NCBI GenBank assembly: GCA_902826155.1
Contig: CADEDU010000029.1
Span: 24,952-53,401, forward strand
Reading direction: 5' to 3'
From: an uncultured beta proteobacterium
GTDB lineage: Bacteria; Pseudomonadota; Gammaproteobacteria; Burkholderiales; SG8-39
Length of the DNA stretch: 28,450 nucleotides
In this document: piece by piece, positions 10,862-19,665 of the stretch
How the letters are laid out: the number at the start of each line of letters is the position of its first letter
How positions within the stretch are numbered: the stretch's first letter is position 1
Program-made: the position numbers and the translations under genes
The notes under the pieces: generated by a model
Seen by the model: only the letters and a program-made list of their open reading frames with translations
Database searches by the model: none
Told to the model about the DNA's origin: nothing

Positions 10862-12487
10862 TCAACTACGCTTCTTGCGCGCGCGCAGATCGAAGCACTC
10901 GGGTGATCGCAGCGGATCGGCACCGAAATCGGCCAGGCGCGCCTTCTGCACCTTGTTGGTCGCGGTGGTGGGCAGCGCGTCGATGAACGCGACGTACCCC
11001 GGCGCCTTGTAGTAAGCCAGCCGCTGCAAACACCAATCCTGGATCGATTCGGCGGTGGCACGATCGCGCATTGCACCTTGCTGCGCCACCACGCACGCCA
11101 TCACTTCCTCGTCGCGCACAGCGTCCGGTGCCGCGATCACCGCGATCTGCCCGATCGCCGGATGATCGAGCAGCGCCGCCTCCACTTCGAGCGCTGCGAT
11201 GTTCTCCCCGGAGCGGCGAATGATGTTCTTCTTGCGATCGACGAAATGCAGCAGGCCGTCGGGCCCGCGTCGCACCGCATCGCCGGTGTGAAACCAGCCA
11301 CCACGCCAGGCGTGCTCGGTGGCCGCCTCGTCCTTGAGATAGCCGGAAAAAAATCCACGGCGCGGATCAGGACCGCCATGACGCACCAGCAACTCGCCGG
11401 GCTCGCCATCGGCGACGTCGTTCTCGTGTTCGTCGACGAGGCGCATCTCGATGCCGGGCCGCGGCGTGCCGATGCAGCGCGTGCCGACATGGCGCGGCTC
11501 GCGACTGGCGGCGACACAGGCGCCTGACCCGGTCTCGGTCATCGCCCAGGCTTCGATCAACGGAATTCCGAAGCGCTGCTCGAACGCCTGGTGATCCTTC
11601 GGATTGGCGTTGGCGCCGTAGCCGAACCGCACCCCATGGGCGCGCTCCTGCGCATCGACCGGCAGACCGAGCAGAATCGCCGGCATCACGCCGAGGTAGT
11701 GCACGATCGATGCGCGCGCATTCACCACCTCGGCCCACCAGCTCTTTGGATGAAACCGATCGAGCTGGATCACGCAGCCGCCCGATAGCAGCATCGCCAT
11801 GGTCGAGGCACACAACGCGTTCATGTGGAACAGCGGCAGCGGCGTGATCAGCCGCTCCTGCCCTTCGCGCACCGCGCAAAGCCCGCCCTCGCTGTTGTAG
11901 TGGCGGCCCATCGCGATGCAGTAGTAGTTGGTGATGATGCAGCCCTTGGGCTTGCCGGTGGTGCCGGAGGTGTAGAGCAGAACGCAATGGGTATCCGGAC
12001 CGGGCCGCTCGGTACGCGCAGCAGATGCCGCCGACGCGCGATCGAGCGGGGGCAGCGCGAACGGCTCGGCGCTTGAGGCAACGATCAGATCGTTGCGGCC
12101 GAGCGCTTTCAGCCGGTCGAGCTGATGGGGTAGTGCCACCGCGAGCCGCGCTTCGCTGTGATCGAGCACGTATTCCAGCTCGGCGCGCTGATAGTCCGGA
12201 TTGAGCGGCACGACGCACACGCCGAGCGCATTGAGCGCGAAGAAGTGCAGCAGATACTCGGCGCGATTCTCCAGCAGCAACGCGACGCGATCCCCCACGC
12301 CGACGCCACGTGCTCGATAGCACTCGGTGATGCGATCGACTTGCGCAAGCGTCGCGGCATAGGTGAGCTCGACCGGATTGCCTGTGCCGCTGGCCGATGC
12401 CGGGATATGCAGGAACGTGTGCTGCGGAAATCGCCGCGCGCTGTCGCGCAGCGCGGCATAGATCGTCGGGAAATCAGTGGTGGACAT
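10862..12487 (-). CDS. AMP-forming acyl-CoA synthetase (CaiC-like acid-CoA ligase)
   Basis: A 541-residue member of the ANL adenylating superfamily. Motifs: phosphate-binding YTSGTTGKPKG (172-182), AMTETGSG (315-322), GWFHTGDA (397-404), DRKKNIIRRSGENI (417-430) and the catalytic Lys512 in TATNKVQKARL. The enzyme converts a carboxylic acid, ATP and CoA to the acyl-CoA, AMP and PPi. Overall layout, with GYGANANPKD and MTETGSG, resembles the crotonobetaine/carnitine-CoA ligase branch more than benzoate-CoA ligases, but substrate cannot be assigned. It starts two bases after the stop of the Rieske beta subunit gene, so it is the third gene of that operon. It may activate the oxygenase substrate or product. 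It ends 50 bases from the convergent kinase gene. Confidence 0.93.
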   Translation of the reverse strand: MSTTDFPTIYAALRDSARRFPQHTFLHIPASASGTGNPVELTYAATLAQVDRITECYRARGVGVGDRVALLLENRAEYLLHFFALNALGVCVVPLNPDYQRAELEYVLDHSEARLAVALPHQLDRLKALGRNDLIVASSAEPFALPPLDRASAASAARTERPGPDTHCVLLYTSGTTGKPKGCIITNYYCIAMGRHYNSEGGLCAVREGQERLITPLPLFHMNALCASTMAMLLSGGCVIQLDRFHPKSWWAEVVNARASIVHYLGVMPAILLGLPVDAQERAHGVRFGYGANANPKDHQAFEQRFGIPLIEAWAMTETGSGACVAASREPRHVGTRCIGTPRPGIEMRLVDEHENDVADGEPGELLVRHGGPDPRRGFFSGYLKDEAATEHAWRGGWFHTGDAVRRGPDGLLHFVDRKKNIIRRSGENIAALEVEAALLDHPAIGQIAVIAAPDAVRDEEVMACVVAQQGAMRDRATAESIQDWCLQRLAYYKAPGYVAFIDALPTTATNKVQKARLADFGADPLRSPECFDLRARKKRS

Positions 12488-12489
12488 GG

Positions 12490-12975
12490 TCAGATGATCA
12501 AGTAGATGGTCGGCAGCGGGGCGCCGGCGTTGAGCAGGTCGATGCGCTTCTCGACGATGCGAAGCTGCGCATGTTCCAGCCGCAGCCGATGGCGCGCCAC
12601 GCCGGCAAGCATGATCTGGGCGTCGCCGCGCGCCTCGGCGTAGAGAAACGGCGTGTGCGTCTCGAAGAGGTTTGCGGCTTCGTCGCAGCGCACGACGCGT
12701 GGCGGTTGCAGCACGTGCTGGCTGGCGATCGGCGCCTGGTGCGAATAGGTGCGCGGACCACGCAGTCGTTCGAGGCGGATGTTCAGCAGCAGCTTGTCCT
12801 CGTAGGCGATCGACTGCTCGGCCAGGGGGTCGGTCTGCGCCGTCGACAGCGGAATCCAGTAGTGCGCATCGTCAGCAAACAACGCGAACCACGCGTCGTA
12901 CTGCTTTGCATCGAGCAGGCGCGCTTCCTCGACGACCAGTTCAGCGAGCTGGAACGCGCGCGCGCCCTCGCTCAC
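12490..12975 (-). CDS. Aromatic-ring-hydroxylating oxygenase beta (small) subunit
   Basis: The start is a GTG at 12975, giving 161 residues beginning VSEGARAFQLAELVVEEARLL (read as Met first). The frame extends further upstream, but a strong GGAGGA ribosome-binding site sits seven bases before this GTG, and the GTG overlaps the TGA stop of the alpha gene as GTGA. The product has the NTF2-like cone fold pattern of the family: an N-terminal helix pair followed by LLDAKQYDAWFALFADDAHYWIP, LRGPRTYS, and a C-terminal strand with RIDLLNAG. The beta subunit has no cofactor and is structural, forming the alpha3beta3 hexamer. It should pair with the alpha subunit encoded immediately upstream. Confidence 0.9.
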   Translation of the reverse strand: MSEGARAFQLAELVVEEARLLDAKQYDAWFALFADDAHYWIPLSTAQTDPLAEQSIAYEDKLLLNIRLERLRGPRTYSHQAPIASQHVLQPPRVVRCDEAANLFETHTPFLYAEARGDAQIMLAGVARHRLRLEHAQLRIVEKRIDLLNAGAPLPTIYLII

Positions 12976-14354
12976 GCCCGATCCTCCGCTGTAGAGGCCA
13001 TCAACGCACGCCAGGCGCGAAACTGATTGCGCATCAGCAGCTCGTTGGTGCCCAACAGTGCCTGACCAAACTGGCCGCGCTCCGATGCGGCGAACTCGCG
13101 ATGCAAGCTCACCCATTCATTGCCCGCGCTGCGCAGCGCACGCTGGATGGTCTCGAACACGTGCACATCGTCCTGAGCAACCATCGACAGCGGCGAGAAC
13201 ACCATGCGGTTATAGGCGAGCGTGCGTTCCAGCAATGCCTGCGGTGCGCCCTTGGGCCGGAACGCCCACGCCTCGATCAAGGTGCGATCGACCGCGAGCG
13301 GCCGGATCACGCGCAAGGTCTGCGGCGAGGCCTTGAAGGCGATGCTCGGATACAGGATCACGTTCTGCGGGATCCACGACAAGATCTGCTGCGCGCGCTC
13401 CGATCCGTACGCGCGTTCCATGTCCGCCTCGTAGTCGGGAAAGCCCGAGTACGCGCTGTGAATCGACAGGTTGTTGCCCAGAACGCTGTGGCCATTGGCG
13501 AATACCTGGCCGCCCATCTGCGCCATGAAATCGGTGCCCGAGGCGAACGGCTGCAGTTGCTCGATCGCGGCGGGCCGCGGCGTTCCCGCAGGCTTCGTCC
13601 CCCACACTTTCTCGGTAGCGAGCGCCGCCGATTCATGCGTGACGTTGGCGTGCAGGGTGTCGTTGATGTTCTCCAGGTAGATCTTCCAGTTGCACGGAAT
13701 GATGTTGCGCAGCGGCTCGCCTGCCGCTTCGAGCTCGCCTTGCGGTGAACGGTCGGCCAGTGCATCCAGGCAGTGCAGCACCGACGCGCAGGATCGCTCG
13801 AACGATTCGCCCTGCGGCGCGATGCGCGCGAAGATGAAGCCGCGATGGATGGCGCTGTCAATGCGACGCAGGCCTTGGCCTGGTTCGCTCGATCGCATGC
13901 GGGTGTCGTCGTAACCGGCAGGCACCGGAACGGCGAGCAACGATCCGTCGAGCCGGTACGACCAGGCGTGATACGGACAGCGCAGCGCGCGGCCGGTGTT
14001 GCCGTGCCCCGCCACCAGCAGCTGCGCCCCCTTGTGCGCGCAGCGATTGACCAGCACGTTGATCGCACCGTCGCCGGCGCGCACCGCGATGAGCGGATGT
14101 CCGGCGTGCTGGACACTCAGGAAATCGCCTGCGCGCGGCAGCTGCGAGGTGTGGCCGACGTACACCCACGCACGGGTGAACAATCGGGCCTGCTCGAGCC
14201 CAAATAGCTCGGCGTCAAGGTACACGTCGCGATGCACGCGATCGTCTTCGACCAGCGCGCGCACAGCTTCGTCGTCATCACGGTAACGCGCCATGGCGGT
14301 CGGTTGGGTGCCGGTACACGGACCGATGAGAAATCCGGCGGGAACATCGAACAT
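12972..14354 (-). CDS. Rieske non-heme iron oxygenase alpha (large) subunit
   Basis: A 460-residue protein. The Rieske 2Fe-2S ligands are Cys105 and His107 (NRCAHKGAQL), then Cys126 and His129 (CPYHAW). The mononuclear iron region is ENINDTLHANVTHES, with bridging Asp232 and iron ligands His235 and His240. The third ligand is probably Asp395 or Asp396 in VAQDDVHVFE. The complex would use O2 and electrons from a separate ferredoxin/reductase to dihydroxylate or hydroxylate a ring. The beta gene follows with a GTGA overlap. The start is uncertain: an ATG at 14294 (MARYRDDDEA) would remove 20 residues that look unlike family N-termini, and neither start has a clear ribosome-binding site. The gene is divergent from the hydrolase operon. 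The substrate is not identifiable; a second alpha subunit of different type lies at 18393. Confidence 0.92.
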   Translation of the reverse strand: MFDVPAGFLIGPCTGTQPTAMARYRDDDEAVRALVEDDRVHRDVYLDAELFGLEQARLFTRAWVYVGHTSQLPRAGDFLSVQHAGHPLIAVRAGDGAINVLVNRCAHKGAQLLVAGHGNTGRALRCPYHAWSYRLDGSLLAVPVPAGYDDTRMRSSEPGQGLRRIDSAIHRGFIFARIAPQGESFERSCASVLHCLDALADRSPQGELEAAGEPLRNIIPCNWKIYLENINDTLHANVTHESAALATEKVWGTKPAGTPRPAAIEQLQPFASGTDFMAQMGGQVFANGHSVLGNNLSIHSAYSGFPDYEADMERAYGSERAQQILSWIPQNVILYPSIAFKASPQTLRVIRPLAVDRTLIEAWAFRPKGAPQALLERTLAYNRMVFSPLSMVAQDDVHVFETIQRALRSAGNEWVSLHREFAASERGQFGQALLGTNELLMRNQFRAWRALMASTAEDRA

Positions 14355-14529
14355 CGCGGCGCGGCCGGATGCAGGCGCGATGCGCCGATTATGTCACCCA
14401 CCGCATGGCGTGCGAAGCGCGGTACGATTCAAGCGCGCAACGCGCCGCGACGAGCGCCCCACGGACGTGCCACACGATTGAGGTCGTCCGCCAGCATCCC
14501 GCACTGATCACTACCCCAAGGAGACCCCG
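14355..14529. promoter_or_regulatory. Divergent promoter region of the two catabolic operons
   Basis: A 175-base gap between the minus-strand Rieske/ligase operon and the plus-strand hydrolase/Rieske operon. It must drive both, and would be the natural site for shared control. I could not identify a convincing -35/-10 pair or a clean operator palindrome. The only clear element is the AAGGAG ribosome-binding site before 14530. Confidence 0.35.
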
Positions 14530-15414
14530 ATGCCTTTCGCCACGACAACCGATGGCGTCAAGCTGTACTACGAAGAAGCCGGTTCCGGCAACGCGATGAT
14601 CTTCGTGCACGAATTCGCCGGCGACCATCGCAGCTGGGAACCGCAGATGCGGTTCTTCGCCAAGTACTTTCGCTGCATCACCTATTCGGCGCGTGGCTAC
14701 ACCCCGTCGGACGTGCCACCCGAGCACGACAAGTACTCGCAGAACCGCGCGCGCGACGACATCCGCGACGTGCTCGATCACCTCAAGATCGACAAGGCGC
14801 ACGTGGTCGGCCTGTCGATGGGCGGGTTCGCAACGCTGCACTTCGGCTTCACCTATCCGAACCGCGCCCGCTCGCTGTTGATCGGCGGTTGCGGTTATGG
14901 CGCGGCGCCCAACGAGCGCGAAAAATTCAAGACTGAAACCGCCGCGGCGGTGGCGGCGATCGAGAAACAGAGCATGGCCGAAGTCGCGAAGTCGTACTCG
15001 ATCGGGCCGACGCGCGTGCAGTTCCAGAACAAGGATCCGCGCGGCTGGCAAGAGTTCGCGACGCAGTTGGGCGAGCACTCCACCACCGGTTCGGCCAACA
15101 CGATGCGCGGCGTGCAGGGCCAGCGGCCCTCGCTGTGGGAACTGGTCGATGACATGAAGCGCATCACCGCACCCGCGCTGGTCATCACCGGCGATGAGGA
15201 CGATCCGTGCCTGGAACCTGCCCTGCTCATGAAGCGCCATATCAGCACCGCCGGTCTGGTGGTGATGCCGCGCGCCGGGCATACGATCAACATCGAGGAG
15301 CCCGATCTGTTCAACCGCGCGTTGTTCGAGTTCGTGACCGCGGCCGAAATGGGCAAGTGGGGCGTGCGCGATCCGCGCTCGGTCAAGGGCGGCATCATCG
15401 GCTTCCAGAAGTAG
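14530..15414 (+). CDS. Alpha/beta-fold hydrolase
   Basis: A 294-residue protein preceded by a strong AAGGAG site. The nucleophile elbow is GLSMGG with Ser96. The acid is probably an Asp in GDEDDPC (221-227) and the histidine is His251 in RAGHTINIEEP. The oxyanion region FVHEFAGDHRSW (25-36) follows the first core strand. The layout fits enol-lactone hydrolases, C-C bond hydrolases of meta-cleavage products and related esterases; these cannot be separated by eye. It is the first gene of the long plus-strand operon. The next gene starts after four bases. In this setting it probably cleaves an ester, lactone or C-C bond in an intermediate of the Rieske pathway. Confidence 0.9.
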   Translation: MPFATTTDGVKLYYEEAGSGNAMIFVHEFAGDHRSWEPQMRFFAKYFRCITYSARGYTPSDVPPEHDKYSQNRARDDIRDVLDHLKIDKAHVVGLSMGGFATLHFGFTYPNRARSLLIGGCGYGAAPNEREKFKTETAAAVAAIEKQSMAEVAKSYSIGPTRVQFQNKDPRGWQEFATQLGEHSTTGSANTMRGVQGQRPSLWELVDDMKRITAPALVITGDEDDPCLEPALLMKRHISTAGLVVMPRAGHTINIEEPDLFNRALFEFVTAAEMGKWGVRDPRSVKGGIIGFQK

Positions 15415-15418
15415 CGCG

Positions 15419-16414
15419 ATGAGCACTCTCGTCACCGGCGGCTCCGGCTTCGTCGGCCTGAACATCCTCGAGCAGCTGCTCGCGCGCGGCGACACCGTCG
15501 TCTGCCTGGGCGCCAACGCAGTGCCGCCGATCGCGCTGGCCGACTTCGCCAAGCTGCCGGGCAAGCTCACCGGCATCGTCGGTGACGTGAGCGAGCCGGG
15601 CGTGATCGAGCGGGCGATCCGCGAGCACGGCTGCAAGCGCGTGATCCACGCCGCCGCGATCACCGCCGGCGGCGCGCGCGACGAGCGCGAGCCCGCACGC
15701 GTCGTCGAAGTGAATCTGCTGGGCACGATCCACGCGCTGCAGGCGGCGCGCGATTGCGGCGTCGAGCGTTTCGTGTATCCAAGCACCGGCGGTCACTACG
15801 GCGCGGCGGGTATCGGGCTCGACCACTATCTAGACGAGGAAGCCGACAGGCCGGTGCCAAACTCGATGTACGGCATCACCAAGTACGCGGCCGAGCGCAC
15901 GGTGCTGCGTCTTGGCGAGGTGTGGAAGCTCGACTTTCGCATCGGCCGGGTGGCGATGGTCTACGGCCGCTGGGAGTATGAAACCGGGCTGCGCGATTCG
16001 ATGACCACGCTGCTGCAAGCCACGCGCATTGCCATGGCAGGCGGCGAGGCGGTGATGTCGAAGCTCGGGGTCGGCGACTGGATGTATTCGGTCGATCTGG
16101 CCAACGCGCTGATCGCTCTGCTCGATGCGCCGGCGCCGCGGCATCGGCTCTACCACCTCGGTGTCGAAGCGCCGTTCTCGACCCCCGATTGGTGTGCGCG
16201 GCTGCAGCGGCACTTCCCCGGCTTTCGCTATCGCGAGTCGGACCACCGCGCCGAGTGCAACGTCGCACCGCTCTCGGCGTTCCGCGTGCCGTTCTCGACC
16301 CGGCGGCTGCGCGAAGACATCGCGTTCAAACCCCGCTTCGCGCAGATCGATGCCGCATTCGCCGACTACGTGAACTGGCTGGCGACGCATCGCGATTTCG
16401 TGGTGCGCAGCTGA
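15419..16414 (+). CDS. Extended SDR, NAD(P)-dependent epimerase/dehydratase family
   Basis: A 331-residue protein with the extended-SDR nucleotide motif TGGSGFVG (6-13), HAAAIT (78-83), a conserved Thr/Ser region at YPSTGG (120-125), and active-site Tyr151 and Lys155 in YGITK. It is in the length range of sugar epimerases, dihydroflavonol-type reductases and 3-beta-hydroxysteroid dehydrogenases. The start is four bases after the hydrolase stop with a poor ribosome-binding site, which suggests translational coupling. The operon contains no sugar genes, so an alcohol or lactol oxidation in the catabolic route seems more likely than sugar epimerisation; that is inference. Confidence 0.88.
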   Translation: MSTLVTGGSGFVGLNILEQLLARGDTVVCLGANAVPPIALADFAKLPGKLTGIVGDVSEPGVIERAIREHGCKRVIHAAAITAGGARDEREPARVVEVNLLGTIHALQAARDCGVERFVYPSTGGHYGAAGIGLDHYLDEEADRPVPNSMYGITKYAAERTVLRLGEVWKLDFRIGRVAMVYGRWEYETGLRDSMTTLLQATRIAMAGGEAVMSKLGVGDWMYSVDLANALIALLDAPAPRHRLYHLGVEAPFSTPDWCARLQRHFPGFRYRESDHRAECNVAPLSAFRVPFSTRRLREDIAFKPRFAQIDAAFADYVNWLATHRDFVVRS

Positions 16415-16544
16415 CACGGCAGCGATCCGCGCCGTCGCGGCGCCGGCAGAACAATCCGATCGTCGGGCCGGGCTCGCATGGGCCGGTCCCGTCGAACGAA
16501 GGTTTCAAAGAAGAACGTACGACGACATGATGGAGAGGATTCGA

Positions 16545-17513
16545 ATGAAGCAGTGGATGCATTGGCTGAGCGCCGCGTTGTTGATCGCAACATCGCCGTT
16601 CGCCCTGGCCCAGGGCTATCCCAACAAACCGGTGCGCATCCTCGTGCCGTTCCCGGCAGGCGGCAATACCGATCAGATCGCGCGCATCACCGGCGAGTGG
16701 CTCAGCCGGGCGTTCAACCAGCAGTTCGTGGTCGAGAACCGCGCCGGCGCCTTCGGCACCATCGCCGCCGAGGCCACGATCAAGTCGCCCGCCGACGGTT
16801 ACACCCTGTTCATGACCTCGCACGCGCAGGTGGTGAGCGTGCCGCTGATGATCGCCAAGAAGACCTACGATCCGCAGAAGGACTTCGCGCCCGTATCGAT
16901 CGTCGGCACCAACGGCTTCGTGCTCGGCGTGATCGCATCGCTGCCGGTGAACAACCTGCGCGAGTTCGTTGCTTACGCCAAGGCCAACGCCGACAAGCTC
17001 AACTTCTCCAGCGGCGGGCCCGGCTCGATGTCGCATCTATCCGGTGCGCTGTTCGTGCAGCGCGCCGACGTGGCGATCGCGCATATTCCGTTCAAAGGCG
17101 GGGCGCCGGCGGCGCAGGCGTTGCTCGGCGGTCAGGTGCAGATGTACTTCGGCAACTACTCGGAGCTCATCCCGCACGCCGAAGGGGGTCGCGTGAGGCT
17201 GCTGGGCGTGTCGGGCGAGAAGCGCGCCCCGCAGTTGCCGAACGTGCCGACCATCGCCGAGGGCGGCTACCCCGGCTTCAAGACGATCACGTTCAACGGC
17301 CTGGTCGCCCCGGCAGGGACACCGCCCGATGTGATCGACCGCGTGTCGCGCGAAGTGCAGAACATGGTGAAGGACGCGGCCGCAGGGCAGAAGCTCATCG
17401 CGATCGGTGTCGAGCTATGGGGCAGCACGCCCAAGGAGATGGCCGACACGATCGCCAGTGAACTGGCGTTGTGGGAAGGCGTGGTCAAGCGCGCGAATTT
17501 GAAACTCGAATAG
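16545..17513 (+). CDS. Bug-family (TctC-like) periplasmic solute-binding protein
   Basis: ATG codons at 16527 and 16530 are in frame, but GGAGAGGA lies just before the ATG at 16545, giving 322 residues. The product has a signal peptide (cleavage near ALA-Q at residue 22), then YPNKPVRILVPFPAGGNTD, ADGYTLFMTSHAQ, FSSGGPGSMSHLSGALFV, AHIPFKGGAPAAQALLGGQVQ and LPNVPTIAEGGYPGF. It is a complete Bug receptor of normal length. No TctA/TctB permease is encoded nearby. Its place inside the Rieske operon suggests that it binds the acid degraded by that operon. Confidence 0.94.
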   Translation: MKQWMHWLSAALLIATSPFALAQGYPNKPVRILVPFPAGGNTDQIARITGEWLSRAFNQQFVVENRAGAFGTIAAEATIKSPADGYTLFMTSHAQVVSVPLMIAKKTYDPQKDFAPVSIVGTNGFVLGVIASLPVNNLREFVAYAKANADKLNFSSGGPGSMSHLSGALFVQRADVAIAHIPFKGGAPAAQALLGGQVQMYFGNYSELIPHAEGGRVRLLGVSGEKRAPQLPNVPTIAEGGYPGFKTITFNGLVAPAGTPPDVIDRVSREVQNMVKDAAAGQKLIAIGVELWGSTPKEMADTIASELALWEGVVKRANLKLE

Positions 17514-17525
17514 GGGCTCGCGAAG

Positions 17526-18308
17526 ATGAAGTTCGACGTACAAGCACCGATCGCCGGGCTCCACACCGATGCGATCGGCACGCGCGCCAAGATCGGCGTG
17601 ATCGTGCCGGCCACCAACACCACGGTGCAGCCGGAGATGGATGCGATGCGCCCGCCGGGTGTGACCAATCACGTATCGCGCATGTTTCTGGCGCCGCGCC
17701 CCTACGACAGCATGGAGGTGTACCGGCAGCTGTTGAACACCGAGGAAGGCGAGATCGACGCGGCGCTCAAGCTGGTGCTGCTGATGGAGCCGGCGGTGAT
17801 CGCGCACGGTCACTCGATCCACTCGTTTCGCGGCGAAGTCGAGCGTGCCTATGCCGAGAAAGCCACGCTGGAGACGCAAGCGAAGGTGCCATTCTGGACG
17901 CCCTCCACGGCGGTGCTCGCGGCGCTGGAGGCGATCGGCAAACCCAAGCGCATTGCGGTGCTCTCGCCCTACTGGCCGCCCGCCGATGAGATGATCGCCA
18001 ACTTCATGCGTTCGGCCGGCTACGACGTGGTCGGCTCGGGCGGGCTCAAGGCCAAGGGCGCCACCAACGTCGCGCGCATTCCCGCCGAGCAGATCGAGGA
18101 GGGATTCCGCATGGTCGATCAGCCGCAGGCGCAAGCGCTGGTGCAGGTGGGCACCGCACTGCCGATGTCGCGCCTGACCGAACGCATCGAGCGCGAACAT
18201 GGCAAACCCGTGATCGGCGTCAACGTCGCCACCTACTGGGCGGCGCTACGCTCGATCGGCATCGATGACCGGCAGCAGGGCTTCGGCAAGCTGTTTGCGG
18301 AGTGCTGA
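17526..18308 (+). CDS. Asp/Glu racemase superfamily protein (maleate isomerase / arylmalonate decarboxylase-like), active-site cysteines absent
   Basis: A 260-residue protein starting 12 bases after the Bug gene. The family opening IGVIVPATNTTVQPEMDAM (23-41) matches maleate isomerases and arylmalonate decarboxylases, as does the two-lobe layout with TPSTAVLAALEAIG (125-138) and KRIAVLSPYW (141-150). Members normally use one or two cysteines, in an AC(T/S)S-type motif in the first lobe and an SCTN/CGG-type motif in the second. Here those places read IAHGHSIHSF (92-101) and VQVGTALPM (206-214, Gly at 209). The only cysteine in the protein is the last residue. The two-cysteine cis-trans isomerase or racemase chemistry therefore looks impossible. 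A decarboxylase or hydrolase role using histidine, or a loss of catalysis, remains open. Confidence 0.85.
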   Translation: MKFDVQAPIAGLHTDAIGTRAKIGVIVPATNTTVQPEMDAMRPPGVTNHVSRMFLAPRPYDSMEVYRQLLNTEEGEIDAALKLVLLMEPAVIAHGHSIHSFRGEVERAYAEKATLETQAKVPFWTPSTAVLAALEAIGKPKRIAVLSPYWPPADEMIANFMRSAGYDVVGSGGLKAKGATNVARIPAEQIEEGFRMVDQPQAQALVQVGTALPMSRLTERIEREHGKPVIGVNVATYWAALRSIGIDDRQQGFGKLFAEC

Positions 18309-18392
18309 GCGCGGCAGTCAATTTCGAGTGAGCGGCGCCCACGGTGCCGGACTCCTTTGCGCAGTCCACGATTGCAGGCGGCGAGGTGAACG

Positions 18393-19649
18393 ATGACCCT
18401 TCGCGTTGATTGGCCCCGAAACGACTACTCGCGCGTTCCCTACTGGCTGTACCACGACGAGGCGGTGTACGCGCAGGAGATGGAGCGCATCTTCCGCGGG
18501 CCGGTGTGGAACTACCTCGCACTCGAAGCCGAAGTGCCGCGGCCGGGCGATTTCCGCACCACCTGGGTCGGTGACACGCCGGTCGTGGTTTCGCGCGCGG
18601 CCGACGGATCGCTGCATGCGTTCGTCAATCGTTGCGCACATCGTGGCGCCCAGGTGGTGCGCACCACCCACGGCAACGCCGCCGAGCACGTCTGCATCTA
18701 CCATCGCTGGTGCTACGACAGCAGCGGCGCGCTGATCGGCGTGCCGTTCCGCCGCGGGCTGAAGGGCCAAGGCGGCATGCCCGCCGATTTCGATCCGGCG
18801 CAGCACCGGCTCACCAAGCTGCGCGTCGAGAACTTTCACGGCGTGCTGTTCGGCACCTTCGCCGAACGGCTCGAATCATTGCCCGATTATCTGGGCGCGT
18901 TCGGACGCGGCATGATCGAGCGGTTCATGCACAAGCCGCTGAAGATCCTCGGCTATCACCGCCAGATGGTCGGCGGCAATTGGAAGTTCTACAACGAGAA
19001 CCTGCGCGACACGTATCACGCGAGCCTGTTGCATGAGTTCTTCGTGCGCTACGGCGTCGATCGCGCCACGCAGAAAGGCGGCGTGAAGATGGACGAGCGT
19101 CACCGCCACAACATGAATCACGCCTACGTCGCGAGCGACACGCAGGACGATGCGCGCGCGGCCTACGCCGGCCAGAGCGGCGTCGAGGTCGATCGGTTGC
19201 AGCTGCGCCACACCGCGTTCCTCAAGCACGAAGACCGCTTCGCCGACGGCATGAACCTGGCCGCGCCGACGATCTTCCCGAATTTCCTGATGGTGCAGAT
19301 CAACGACACCTTGTGCACCCGGCAACTCCGTCCCAAGGGCAAAGACTCGTTCGAGATCTTCCAGACCGCGTTCGGTTACGCCGACGACTCGCCCGAGCTC
19401 ACCGAACACCGCCTGCTGCAGCTCAACCTGGTGGGGCCGGCCGGTTACGTGTCGATGGAAGACGGCGAGGCGATTGAGATCGCGCACCGCATGACCCAGG
19501 TGGCAAGCGACGAATTCTCGGTGATCGAGATGGGCGGACGCGGCCCGATCGCCGATACCACGCACCGGCTGACCGAAGGGCCGATCCGCGGCTTCTGGTC
19601 GTACTGGTCGGAGTTGATGGGGGTCGAGCCGGCCGGCGCGGTCCGCTGA
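18393..19649 (+). CDS. Rieske non-heme iron oxygenase alpha subunit (salicylate-5-hydroxylase/anthranilate-dioxygenase-like)
   Basis: A 418-residue protein with GAGGTGA just before the ATG. Rieske ligands are Cys81 and His83 (NRCAHRGAQVV), Cys101 and His104 (CIYHRWCY). The catalytic iron region is NENLRDTYHASLLHEFF, with bridging Asp206, His209 and His214. The third ligand is probably Asp357 in VSMEDGEAIEI. The DTYHASLLH sequence resembles NagG-type salicylate 5-hydroxylase and anthranilate dioxygenase large subunits, pointing to an aromatic acid substrate; that is recall from the family, not a search. The beta gene follows after 16 bases. It is clearly a different lineage from the other alpha subunit at 12972-14354. 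No reductase or ferredoxin gene adjoins it. Confidence 0.93.
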   Translation: MTLRVDWPRNDYSRVPYWLYHDEAVYAQEMERIFRGPVWNYLALEAEVPRPGDFRTTWVGDTPVVVSRAADGSLHAFVNRCAHRGAQVVRTTHGNAAEHVCIYHRWCYDSSGALIGVPFRRGLKGQGGMPADFDPAQHRLTKLRVENFHGVLFGTFAERLESLPDYLGAFGRGMIERFMHKPLKILGYHRQMVGGNWKFYNENLRDTYHASLLHEFFVRYGVDRATQKGGVKMDERHRHNMNHAYVASDTQDDARAAYAGQSGVEVDRLQLRHTAFLKHEDRFADGMNLAAPTIFPNFLMVQINDTLCTRQLRPKGKDSFEIFQTAFGYADDSPELTEHRLLQLNLVGPAGYVSMEDGEAIEIAHRMTQVASDEFSVIEMGGRGPIADTTHRLTEGPIRGFWSYWSELMGVEPAGAVR

Positions 19650-19665
19650 GGCACGGAGTCCGATC

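Noticed and set aside
8376..10865. 829-codon open frame antisense to the second kinase
   Set aside because: It mirrors a gene with perfect domain structure on the other strand; its composition (Arg, His, Gln and Ala rich, no recognisable motif) is what high-GC third-position bias produces.
14389..15786. 465-codon antisense frame across the hydrolase and extended SDR genes
   Set aside because: It spans two genuine genes on the opposite strand and shows no family signature.
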